A stretch of DNA of 33,863 bases from Minisyncoccota bacterium (GCA_017991395.1 JAGOQQ010000001.1:1-33863); one strand, 5' to 3'; positions 16,870-21,842 are shown, numbered from the stretch's first letter. Notes: generated by a model not told the origin, from the letters alone. Numbers and translations are program-made.

Positions 16870-17568
16870 TTAGTCAGCCCACGAATTCTTCTCAAGTGCC
16901 TCTTTTGCAGCCTCTTGTTCTGCCTCTTGTTTTGATTTACCTTTTCCTGATGCGATGAGCTGACCGTCAAAATATACTCCGACGTTAAATCTCTTGTCGT
17001 GATCGGGACCTGATTGAGAAATAACTTGGTACGAAGGAGTCACGCCGACATGTTCTTGGGCTTTTTCTTGAATAAGACTTTTTGCATCTCTCCAAAGCTT
17101 CTTTGCCACAATCTCATCAACTCGATGCAAGAGTGTGCGAGTGATAAACTGATCTGCTACGTCATATCCTTGATCAAGGTACACTGCGCCGACATATGCT
17201 TCATATGTATTTGCAAGAATATATTGTCGTGCTTTTCCTGTATCTTTTGATTCCCCTTTCGAAAGCAGGAGAAATTCGTTCATGCCGAGTTCTAGTGCAA
17301 CCTCAGAAATAATCACTGCATTAACAAGTGCACTTCGATATGCGGTGAGCTCTCCTTCGTTTCTTGAGGGAAATTTTTTATACAAAAAATCTGTCACAGA
17401 AAGTTCGAGTACTGCGTCACCGAGAAATTCGAGACGTTCATTGTGCTCAAATCCATTGCTTGGATTTTCATTAATATACGAACGATGAACAAACGCTTGC
17501 TTAAGCAAATGTTTATCGTTGAACACTATCTTCATTTTTTCTTCAAATTCACCAAAATCTATCATCAT
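16870..17568 (-). CDS. rnc: Ribonuclease III
   Basis: RNase III, 232 residues, cleaving double-stranded RNA in rRNA maturation and mRNA turnover. The RIII signature ERLEFLGDAVLE (44-55) carries the metal-binding acidic residues, and ANTYEAYVGAVYLD supplies the second glutamate (E123). The C-terminal dsRNA-binding domain runs from about 158, with PSYQVISQSGPDHDKRFNVG and GKGKSKQEAEQEAAKEAL. Length matches E. coli (226). ATG at 17568 or 17565 is chosen because upstream codons translate a long hairpin. That hairpin (17588-17625) sits where an RNase III autoregulatory site would be. It follows nusB-nudix and rpmF. Confidence 0.96.
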   Translation of the reverse strand: MMIDFGEFEEKMKIVFNDKHLLKQAFVHRSYINENPSNGFEHNERLEFLGDAVLELSVTDFLYKKFPSRNEGELTAYRSALVNAVIISEVALELGMNEFLLLSKGESKDTGKARQYILANTYEAYVGAVYLDQGYDVADQFITRTLLHRVDEIVAKKLWRDAKSLIQEKAQEHVGVTPSYQVISQSGPDHDKRFNVGVYFDGQLIASGKGKSKQEAEQEAAKEALEKNSWAD

Positions 17569-17587
17569 AATATCTAGCACGAAGTAT

Positions 17588-17625
17588 GAATTAGGAATGA
17601 ATACATCCGTATTCATTCACAATTC
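17588..17625 (-). promoter_or_regulatory. Long hairpin in the rnc 5' region
   Basis: GAATGAATAC and GTATTCATTC form a perfect 10-bp stem with a 4-nt loop (17595-17618). A 2x2 internal loop leads to an outer 5-bp stem (GAATT with AATTC). It lies 20-58 bp upstream of the rnc start and has no T-tract, so it is not a terminator. Confidence 0.6.
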
Positions 17626-17692
17626 TTATTTCACGAAATTAATACCAATAAGTGACCACCTTTACCTTGCTAAGGAAAGAACAATACGCTGG

Positions 17693-18604
17693 CTATTTAT
17701 GCTCCTCTGTGATGAACTGTATTGCTTGAATCATAAATCCAAGTACATCATCATAAATAGTCAGACCTTCGATTTCGTTTATTTCAAACCATCGCGCATC
17801 TTTGAGTCCACCAGATACTGAGTGGAGAACAAGAGGCACAAATTGAGCTTTTGCGAGAAAGTATGATACTTGCTTTCGAATCTCTCCCTTTTCAGGATGA
17901 TGAGCGATGTATTCATTTTCACCGAGCTTCTTGACTATTTCTACATCAAGCCCTATCTCTTCTTTGACTTCACGCACTGTTCCATCTTCAGGAGTTTCGT
18001 TTTCTTCTATTCCCCCTTTTGAAAGAGTCCATCGTCCAAATACATCAAACACCATCGCAAATCGCACGACATCTTTTTCATCAATTGAATAAATGATTGC
18101 GCCTCCCTTTTTTTCGATTGGGAGTTTTTCGTATGGTACTTTTTCCGGCTGAGGCTTTTTCTTTCCCATATCGTCTTTACCCGGCTCGCCTATTTCTTTG
18201 TACACTGCACCAAGAACACCGTTTACAAACTTACCAGAATTTTCTCCGCCAAATGTTTTTGCGAGTTCAATAGCTTCATTGATAGCAACTTTTGGTGGCA
18301 CCTCTTGTCTGTCTCCAAACAAAAGTTCAACAAGACCGATACGAAGAACGTTTCGGTCAACAACTGAAATTTTGTCAATTGGCCAATCAGGCGCGGCTTT
18401 CTCAATAATATCGTCAATGATTTTTTTCTTCTTGACCACTAGGTCAGAAAGGTTCGACATAAATGTCATGTCATTTAAACCTGGGCCAAACTCATCAGTG
18501 TTTCGATTGAGAATATCAGAAATATCCTCATCTTGATGAGAACCGAAATCCCACTCAAAGAGTGATTGGAGAACTATTGAACGTGAGAGGTGCCTATTTG
18601 CCAT
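17693..18604 (-). CDS. nusB: NusB antitermination factor fused to a Nudix hydrolase
   Basis: A 303-residue two-domain protein. Residues 1-138 are a NusB domain (MANRHLSRSIVLQSLFEWDF; WPIDKISVVDRNVLRIGLVE; AINEAIELAKTFGGENSGKF with VNGVLG), which binds NusE/S10 and boxA RNA in rRNA antitermination. A charged linker (about 139-165, GKKKPQPEKVPYEKLP) joins it to a Nudix hydrolase domain (166-300). The Nudix box at 197-219 fits GX5EX7REUXEEXGU exactly (GGIEENE, then REVKEEIGL). The Nudix substrate is not predictable; (d)NTP or Ap4A-like dinucleotides are typical. The frame is unbroken across the junction and the linker has no internal stop, so a true fusion is more likely than two genes. It lies between rpmF and rnc. 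Confidence 0.93.
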   Translation of the reverse strand: MANRHLSRSIVLQSLFEWDFGSHQDEDISDILNRNTDEFGPGLNDMTFMSNLSDLVVKKKKIIDDIIEKAAPDWPIDKISVVDRNVLRIGLVELLFGDRQEVPPKVAINEAIELAKTFGGENSGKFVNGVLGAVYKEIGEPGKDDMGKKKPQPEKVPYEKLPIEKKGGAIIYSIDEKDVVRFAMVFDVFGRWTLSKGGIEENETPEDGTVREVKEEIGLDVEIVKKLGENEYIAHHPEKGEIRKQVSYFLAKAQFVPLVLHSVSGGLKDARWFEINEIEGLTIYDDVLGFMIQAIQFITEEHK

Positions 18605-18632
18605 AAAAGAACAAGTGAAAAATTAATAAATA

Positions 18633-18842
18633 CTAGTTTTTTGCTTTGCTAAGCTTTTTTTCTACTTTCTTGACCACATCAATAACCTTTCGTCCTTTGT
18701 ACATTCCTGTCTTCATGTCTACATGGTGACGAAGGTGTGTACTTCCTGATTCTTTATCAACTCCAAGGTTAATAGCCGTGAGCGCGTGGTGCGATCGGCG
18801 GTTTTTTGTGTGGGAACGCGTATGTCTCATTCGTACTGTCAT
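18633..18842 (-). CDS. rpmF: 50S ribosomal protein bL32
   Basis: Large-subunit ribosomal protein L32, 69 residues. The start [20 protein letters not shown] is the conserved N-terminus of L32. The zinc-binding cysteines found in some L32 proteins are absent, so this is the zinc-free form. The open frame extends further upstream through a promoter and an RNA-like region, which is not coding. The -10 box of its promoter ends 9 nt from the ATG. It heads the rpmF, nusB-nudix, rnc cluster. Confidence 0.95.
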   Translation of the reverse strand: MTVRMRHTRSHTKNRRSHHALTAINLGVDKESGSTHLRHHVDMKTGMYKGRKVIDVVKKVEKKLSKAKN

Positions 18843-18851
18843 AGTGGTTCC

Positions 18852-18880
18852 ACTATACCCCAAAAGGTTTAAATTTGCAA
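18852..18880 (-). promoter_or_regulatory. rpmF promoter
   Basis: On the minus strand TTGCAA (18875-18880) and TATAGT (18852-18857) are separated by 17 bp. AGTGG and CCACT flank the start point as a short palindrome. The mRNA would start within a few bases of the ATG. Confidence 0.7.
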
Positions 18881-18929
18881 GAATCCGTAAAAGCAACTTT
18901 TGAGGGTACTGTGAGGGAAAATGTTGGGT

Positions 18930-18960
18930 AAAAAAAACCCCTGCGAAATATGCAGGGGTT
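18930..18960 (-). terminator. Terminator of the tRNA-Thr / kinase / rRNA-mimic unit
   Basis: AACCCCTGC and GCAGGGGTT form a perfect 9-bp stem with a 7-nt loop (18936-18960), followed on the minus strand by a T run. It begins 6 bp after the 23S-like sequence ends, as expected for a small RNA with its own terminator. Confidence 0.9.
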
Positions 18961-18965
18961 GGGAT

Positions 18966-19022
18966 ACGGCGAGCTGTTACGCACTCTTTAAGGGAATTGC
19001 TGCTTCCAAGCAAACACACCGT
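18966..19022 (-). ncRNA. Free-standing mimic of the 23S rRNA GTPase-associated centre
   Basis: On the minus strand these 57 nt closely match the 58-nt GTPase-associated centre of 23S rRNA (E. coli 1051-1108, helices 42-44), the binding site of L11 and thiostrepton and the contact region of EF-G. The matching blocks are GCTTGGAAGCAGC (E. coli GCTTAGAAGCAGC) and TTAAAGAGTGCGTAACAGCT (E. coli TTAAAGAAAGCGTAATAGCT). The closing stem ACGG/CCGT and the TTGC/GCAA stem can both form. No other continuous 23S sequence flanks it and no rRNA operon is in the window. A promoter-like pair lies about 90 bp upstream (19113-19140) and a strong terminator 6 bp downstream, so it could be the core of a small RNA. 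Whether it is expressed or folds is inference. Confidence 0.75.
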
Positions 19023-19045
19023 GAAGTAAAGAACAGTTATATATT

Positions 19046-19165
19046 GAGCCCCGTTGTCGGGAATCTTCCATTACCCTTCTTCGTGAAAACTACGAACGGG
19101 CAAAGCATAGACAGTATACCTTATCTAATTATTCGGACAAAGTCCTTATGTCTAACGAAAAGCTT
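19046..19165 (-). repeat. tRNA-linked structured element, Thr copy B (degenerate)
   Basis: A second copy of the element beside tRNA-Thr, directly after the kinase stop codon. It keeps the core TTCGGACAAAGTCCTTATG (plus strand), the TTCCATTAC hairpin start and the tRNA T-arm copy TGTCGGGAATC. About 30 bp with its own hairpin (TTCGT/ACGAA) are inserted in the TTACA hairpin. The outer stem of the large hairpin is mismatched, and the partner strand of the closing stem is missing. It carries a promoter-like pair reading toward the 23S mimic. Confidence 0.75.
19113..19140 (-). promoter_or_regulatory. Promoter-like pair inside element copy B
   Basis: On the minus strand TTGTCC (19135-19140) and TATACT (19113-19118) are separated by 16 bp, pointing at the 23S-like RNA. 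Confidence 0.45.
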
Positions 19166-19173
19166 AAGAAAAA

Positions 19174-19707
19174 TTACAGACCTATATCATCGGTCATTTT
19201 TTCTATCAACTCTTTTTCATCTCTAATCCTCCTTAATATAAAAATCTGTTTATTCTCACGATGTTCCAATACTTTCTTAATAATGTCGTCAGAAGAATAG
19301 CTCCAAATATATTTAATTAAATTCCAATCAAAAAATGTCTTTTGACCTTCTGGCATGTCTGAACGCTCTTTTCCATAATTTTTTATCACTCTCTTTAACA
19401 ATCTATAGTAAATAATCCTTTTTGGAAAATCAAAAAAAATTATAATATCTGAAGCATTAAGTCTTATATCAAAAGTTTTCGATTTCCAAAAATGACCATC
19501 GATTATCCATTCATCCTTTTGCAAAATATCATCTTGATGTTTAATAAATACATCTTGTTTTATTCCACCCTTTTCTTTCCAAAAAATCTTATCAAGATGA
19601 TAGACTGGAATACCTAATAACTTGCCAAGGTAATTTGACATGGTTGTTTTTCCAGAAGCTGGACAGCCTATTATTGATATTTTTTTAGCTAATTTCACTT
19701 GAGCCAT
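19174..19707 (-). CDS. P-loop kinase of the FlaR / adenylate-kinase-like family
   Basis: A 177-residue P-loop NTPase resembling the family annotated as DNA topology modulation protein FlaR, which is related to small nucleotide kinases. Walker A is GCPASGKTT (14-22), followed by the family pattern VYHLDKIFW, EWIIDGHFW, RLNASDIIIFFDFPKR, RLLKRVIKNYGKERSDMPEG and IKYIWSY. The substrate is unknown. The start chosen is ATG 19707 (MAQVKLAKKISIIG), which lies inside the copied tRNA-Thr end (CAATGGCT); GGAAG lies 10 nt upstream. The gene is clearly more AT-rich than its neighbours and is bracketed by two copies of the tRNA-linked element, which suggests it arrived as cargo. Its stop codon is 9 bp from copy B. 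Confidence 0.85.
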   Translation of the reverse strand: MAQVKLAKKISIIGCPASGKTTMSNYLGKLLGIPVYHLDKIFWKEKGGIKQDVFIKHQDDILQKDEWIIDGHFWKSKTFDIRLNASDIIIFFDFPKRIIYYRLLKRVIKNYGKERSDMPEGQKTFFDWNLIKYIWSYSSDDIIKKVLEHRENKQIFILRRIRDEKELIEKMTDDIGL

Positions 19708-19823
19708 TGTCGGGAATCTTCCATTACATGGACAGTATACCTTTTCGAAACATTCGGACAAAGTCCTTATGTTTAACGAAAAGCTTTTCGATTCCCGAAC
19801 ACAAGCAAAGCAGTTTGCTTGTT
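19701..19823 (-). repeat. tRNA-linked structured element, Thr copy A
   Basis: On the plus strand this holds, in order: a closing stem TCGGGAATC (19710-19718) pairing with GATTCCCGA (19790-19798), which copies the tRNA-Thr T-arm; hairpin TCCA-TTACA-TGGA (19720-19732); a long hairpin 19741-19783 with stems CTTTTCG, AAACAT and GGAC and an unpaired AA; and hairpin ACAAGCAAA-GCAG-TTTGCTTGT (19801-19822). The tRNA-Asp copy (21167-21279) has the same layout, loops and AA bulge with different, compensating stem sequences. The end of the element supplies the start codon of the kinase gene. Confidence 0.85.
19734..19761 (-). promoter_or_regulatory. Promoter-like pair inside element copy A
   Basis: On the minus strand TTGTCC (19756-19761) and TATACT (19734-19739) are separated by 16 bp, with a predicted start about 20 nt before the kinase ATG. 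The tRNA-Asp copy of the element lacks the TATACT. Confidence 0.5.
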
Positions 19824-19882
19824 CAATGGCTCCCATTTAAAAAGAAGCGACATGCGCGCTTCTTTTTAAATGGGAGCCATTG
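19824..19882 (-). repeat. 26-bp inverted repeat that includes the tRNA-Thr 3' end
   Basis: Perfect 26-bp arms (19824-19849 and 19857-19882) with a 7-nt loop. The tRNA-side arm contains CAATGGCT, the 3' acceptor strand and discriminator base of tRNA-Thr, so the second arm is antisense to the tRNA end. The inner AAGAAGCG/CGCTTCTT with A and T runs also resembles a terminator. Confidence 0.85.
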
Positions 19883-19947
19883 TCGGGAATCGAACCCGAG
19901 ACCTCATTCTTACCATGAATGCGCTCTACCGACTGAGCTACAACGGC
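19875..19947 (-). tRNA. tRNA-Thr (anticodon GGT)
   Basis: A 73-nt cloverleaf on the minus strand. The acceptor GCCGTTG pairs with CAATGGC, the D-arm is AGCTCAGTCGGTAGAGC, the anticodon loop ATGGTAA gives GGT, and the T-arm is TCGGG-TTCGATT-CCCGA. The discriminator base is T and CCA is not encoded (CCC follows). The 3' end is part of an inverted repeat and is copied twice downstream. Confidence 0.96.
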
Positions 19948-20004
19948 TTATGTGTTTCCTGTAAACAACTCTTATTGTATATCATCAAACCCAAATTTTT
20001 CCAA

Positions 20005-20040
20005 TCAAAAAATCCCGCACAATTGTGCGGGATTTTTTGA
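20005..20040. terminator. Bidirectional terminator after the DUF305 gene
   Basis: A perfect 36-bp palindrome centred on AATT, with ATCCCGCAC/GTGCGGGAT flanked by A and T runs. It ends the DUF305 gene and insulates the tRNA-Thr unit. Confidence 0.9.
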
Positions 20041-20043
20041 TTA

Positions 20044-20421
20044 TTATTTTGACCACTCCACTTTCCACGCTTTCATCTGATTTATTTCTTTTGTCTGTAC
20101 GTCGATTATTTCTTGTGCCATTTTCAAAAGCTCAGGACGTGTGGTGCTTGTGAGTACAAGCTTTGCCATATCCACCGCGCCTTCATGGTGCACTATCATT
20201 TCATCCACAAACGCGTTGTCGAACTCAGCACCAGTCTTACCCCGAAGTGATGCATTCATATCTTCCATCATTCCACTCATTGAATGATTCATCATCATAC
20301 TCCCATCATCCATTTTGTGTATATCGTCCATGCGATCCATTTTTGAGTTTCCAAAAAAATACCCTCCCAAAAGACCCACCACGAGCACAAGAACAATGAC
20401 ACCGTAATTAGTTTTTTGCAT
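20044..20421 (-). CDS. DUF305-family ferritin-like protein, membrane-anchored
   Basis: A 125-residue DUF305 protein. An N-terminal membrane helix (about 7-24, GVIVLVLVVGLLGGYFFG) anchors a methionine- and histidine-rich stretch (about 28-55, MDRMDDIHKMDDGSMMMNHS). The DUF305 helical domain follows with FDNAFVDEMIVHHEGAVDM (HH at 78-79) and ELLKMAQEIIDVQTKEINQM. Members of this family are often found with copper-handling genes. The Met/His stretch fits metal binding, but no copper genes are nearby. It stands alone between two terminators. Confidence 0.88.
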   Translation of the reverse strand: MQKTNYGVIVLVLVVGLLGGYFFGNSKMDRMDDIHKMDDGSMMMNHSMSGMMEDMNASLRGKTGAEFDNAFVDEMIVHHEGAVDMAKLVLTSTTRPELLKMAQEIIDVQTKEINQMKAWKVEWSK

Positions 20422-20460
20422 AATGTGTATTTCGATTAATTGTATAGTTACAAGTATATC

Positions 20461-20485
20461 AAAAAGGCGCCAAATTGGCGCCTTT
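20461..20485 (-). terminator. Terminator after the HAD-like gene
   Basis: AAAGGCGCCA and TGGCGCCTTT form a near-perfect stem, followed on the minus strand by a T run; it begins 2 bp after the stop codon region of the 20488-21018 gene. Confidence 0.88.
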
Positions 20486-20487
20486 AC

Positions 20488-21018
20488 TTATGCTCTTTTA
20501 AATTGGATCTTGTTCATAATTTCACCAAAAATCCTTTTTGGATCTGCTAGTATTGTAAAGTGTTTTTGGTGTGTTCTGAACTCGCAACCTTCTTTTTCGT
20601 CAGGATTAAAAAGTATCAAATTGATTGAAGGGTCACTTTCATGTATATGATGCAAAACCTCCCTTCTGTCATCTATGAATTGCGTAATCCCTCTTTGTGC
20701 ACACACTATTGCCTTTTCTTTTCGCTCTTTGCAGAAAATTAAATTTTTTGTACAAGCACCTGTTCGTTTCAAAATATTATTCTTTTCAAGCCAATACAAA
20801 ATCGTATTCCTCAGCAAACCATCTGCGCTGGATACAATAAACACATTTTCTTGCCGAAAACGATTCACTATCCCATTCACTGCCTTTACAATTCCATACG
20901 TCTCAGGAATTCCTTTGCAGAGCTGAAGTGGGATATCCCCATTGTATATTCTGAGTAAATCAGAGAGTGGTGAGCGCTTCATTATCACTCCAACGATGTC
21001 AATACCAATTTTTTCCAT
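20488..21018 (-). CDS. HAD-superfamily-like protein lacking the second catalytic aspartate
   Basis: A 176-residue protein that resembles a small HAD hydrolase. The N-terminal strand IGIDIVGVI has the motif I nucleophile Asp7, but the usual +2 Asp is Val9. Motif II is IVSSADG (Ser63 or Ser64), a lysine-rich segment near 98-102 can supply motif III, and motif IV is FIDDRREVL (Asp116, Asp117). Loss of the +2 acid/base would impair ordinary phosphatase chemistry, so it may be a non-enzymatic or altered member. It has its own promoter (21036-21064) and terminator. The substrate is unknown. Confidence 0.75.
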   Translation of the reverse strand: MEKIGIDIVGVIMKRSPLSDLLRIYNGDIPLQLCKGIPETYGIVKAVNGIVNRFRQENVFIVSSADGLLRNTILYWLEKNNILKRTGACTKNLIFCKERKEKAIVCAQRGITQFIDDRREVLHHIHESDPSINLILFNPDEKEGCEFRTHQKHFTILADPKRIFGEIMNKIQFKRA

Positions 21019-21035
21019 AGTGTGCGTTTTTTATA

Positions 21036-21064
21036 AGTATAGTGTGGAACGCAAAATAAATCAA
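21036..21064 (-). promoter_or_regulatory. Promoter of the HAD-like gene
   Basis: On the minus strand TTGATT (21059-21064) and TATACT (21036-21041) are separated by 17 bp, about 18 bp from the ATG. Confidence 0.65.
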
Positions 21065-21100
21065 AAATCACCCTAATTCATTTTGAGGGATTATTTTGAT
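21061..21100 (-). terminator. Weak terminator of the tRNA-Asp unit
   Basis: CCCT (21071-21074) and AGGG (21086-21089) lie inside a longer imperfect stem (TCAAAAATCACCCT against AGGGATTATTTTGA). On the minus strand a T run follows. Its outer part overlaps the -35 box of the HAD-like gene. Confidence 0.45.
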
Positions 21101-21103
21101 AAA

Positions 21104-21166
21104 GAACGGGACTTGGTCACAAGTTACTAAGTCTACTCACACACTTCGTGTATTGTGGATTGATTG
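21104..21166 (-). other. Short cargo-like segment between two tRNA-Asp T-arm copies
   Basis: GAACGGGACTT, the plus-strand image of the tRNA-Asp T-arm/acceptor junction, occurs at 21104-21114, again at 21167-21177, and in the tRNA at 21337-21347. The 52 bp between the first two copies contain small inverted repeats (ACAC/GTGT) and no frame. The position matches that of the kinase at the Thr locus. Confidence 0.5.
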
Positions 21167-21279
21167 GAACGGGACTTTGCTATTACATAGCCAGGTGCTT
21201 TTCAATTTATTCAAAGCGGAGCTTTTCATAAATAATGAAAAGCCTTTCAAGTCCCGCACGGAGCCAAGCAGTTGGCTCC
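21167..21279 (-). repeat. tRNA-linked structured element, Asp copy
   Basis: On the plus strand: closing stem CGGGACTT (21170-21177) with AAGTCCCG (21249-21256), copying the tRNA-Asp T-arm; hairpin GCTA-TTACA-TAGC (21179-21191); a long hairpin 21197-21243 with stems GCTTTTCA, ATTTAT and AAGC, triloop GGA and an unpaired AA; and hairpin GGAGCCAA-GCAG-TTGGCTCC (21260-21279). The order, loops, AA bulge and linker (CTTTC) are the same as at tRNA-Thr, while stem sequences differ with pairing kept. Confidence 0.88.
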
Positions 21280-21339
21280 TTCACTGCGCCATAATAAAAA
21301 ACTCAGCATATGCTGAGTTTTTTATTATGGCGCAGTGAA
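21280..21339 (-). repeat. 60-bp perfect palindrome that includes the tRNA-Asp 3' end
   Basis: Two 30-bp arms with no spacer, centred on CATATG. The tRNA-side arm contains the tRNA-Asp acceptor 3' strand TTCACTGC, the discriminator G and the encoded CCA. The core AAAAAACTCAGC/GCTGAGTTTTTT is a terminator-like hairpin. Confidence 0.9.
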
Positions 21340-21404
21340 CGGGACTTGAACCCGCAACCTCTCGCGTGACAGGCGAGTGCTCTAACCAGTTGAGCTACCA
21401 CTGC
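21328..21404 (-). tRNA. tRNA-Asp (anticodon GTC), CCA encoded
   Basis: A cloverleaf on the minus strand. The acceptor GCAGTGG pairs with TCACTGC (one G-U), the D-arm is AGCTCAACTGGTTAGAGC, the anticodon arm is CTCGC-CTGTCAC-GCGAG giving GTC, and the T-arm is GCGGG-TTCAAGT-CCCGT. The discriminator is G and CCA is encoded, unlike the other three tRNAs here. The 5' end (17 nt) recurs three times upstream, and the 3' end recurs downstream. Confidence 0.96.
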
Positions 21405-21405
21405 A

Positions 21406-21720
21406 TTTTTTGTTTTTTTCAACTTCTACTAAACAGTGTAAATTTTCTTTTCTTACACTCGCCTTGGGCGAGGCTCACACATAGTCTAATTTAGTTGAGC
21501 TACCACTGCATTTTTTGTTTTTTTCAACTTCTACTAAACAGTGTAAATTTTCTTTTCTTACACTCGCCTTGGGCGAGGCTCACACATAGTCTAATTTAGT
21601 TGAGCTACCACTGCATTTTTTGTTTTTTTCAACTTCTACTAAACAGTGTAAATTTTCTTTTCTTACACTCGCCTTGGGCGAGGCTCACACATAGTCTAAT
21701 TTAGTTGAGCTACCACTGCA
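21406..21720. repeat. Three identical 105-bp tandem repeats carrying the tRNA-Asp 5' end
   Basis: Units 21406-21510, 21511-21615 and 21616-21720 are identical. On the minus strand each begins TGCAGTGGTAGCTCAACT, the first 17 nt of tRNA-Asp plus one preceding base. The remaining 87 bp contain hairpins CTCGCC-CAA-GGCGAG and GTGTAA/TTACAC, and CAGTG/CACTG can close the unit into a tRNA-sized fold of about 77 nt. There is no frame and there are no variable spacers. Confidence 0.9.
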
Positions 21721-21768
21721 AACTATTTTCAATTACACGATATAAACCTACTGCCCTTTCGAGCATTG

Positions 21769-21842
21769 TGTCGGTGACAGGAGTTGCACCTGTGACCTTC
21801 GCTTTATGAGTGCGATGCTCTAACTACCTGAGCTACACCGAC
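21769..21842 (-). tRNA. tRNA-Met (elongator, anticodon CAT)
   Basis: A cloverleaf on the minus strand. The acceptor GTCGGTG pairs with CACCGAC, the D-arm is AGCTCAGGTAGTTAGAGC, and the anticodon loop CTCATAA gives CAT. The variable region and T-arm (AGGTC, ACAGG-TGCAACT-CCTGT) are like elongator Met. The T-loop reads TGC where TTC is usual, and the last anticodon-stem pair is an A-A mismatch. CCA is not encoded. The tRNA-Ile (lysidine) alternative is less likely. Confidence 0.88.

Noticed and set aside
17693-18604. Two separate genes, nusB and a Nudix hydrolase
   Set aside because: The frame is continuous through the linker. An internal methionine (about residue 146) exists, but no ribosome site precedes it, so a fusion is preferred.
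18966-19022. Part of a real 23S rRNA gene
   Set aside because: Only the GTPase-associated domain is present. Flanking sequence is tRNA-linked element on one side and a terminator on the other.
18985-19068. Small frame of 27 codons starting ATGGAAGATTCCCGACAA and ending inside the 23S-like sequence
   Set aside because: It begins in the element and stops in the conserved rRNA-like TTAAAG, so it is explained by the RNA features. There is no protein-like composition.
19701-19823. Integron attC site
   Set aside because: GTTTAAC on the plus strand fits one core box (RYYYAAC), but the matching second core box is missing in the Asp copy and no integrase gene is present. The resemblance is architectural only.
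19708-19836. N-terminal extension of the kinase (43 codons, many cysteines)
   Set aside because: These codons translate the folded repeat and its promoter-like pair. The P-loop protein begins naturally at 19707.
21096-21338. Plus-strand 80-codon frame across the tRNA-Asp element
   Set aside because: It lies wholly over hairpins and the 3' end of tRNA-Asp, antisense to the tRNA. The stems covary as nucleic acid, not as codons.
21389-21720. CRISPR-like array
   Set aside because: The 105-bp units are identical throughout with no variable spacers, and no cas genes are present. They are plain tandem repeats carrying a tRNA 5' fragment.
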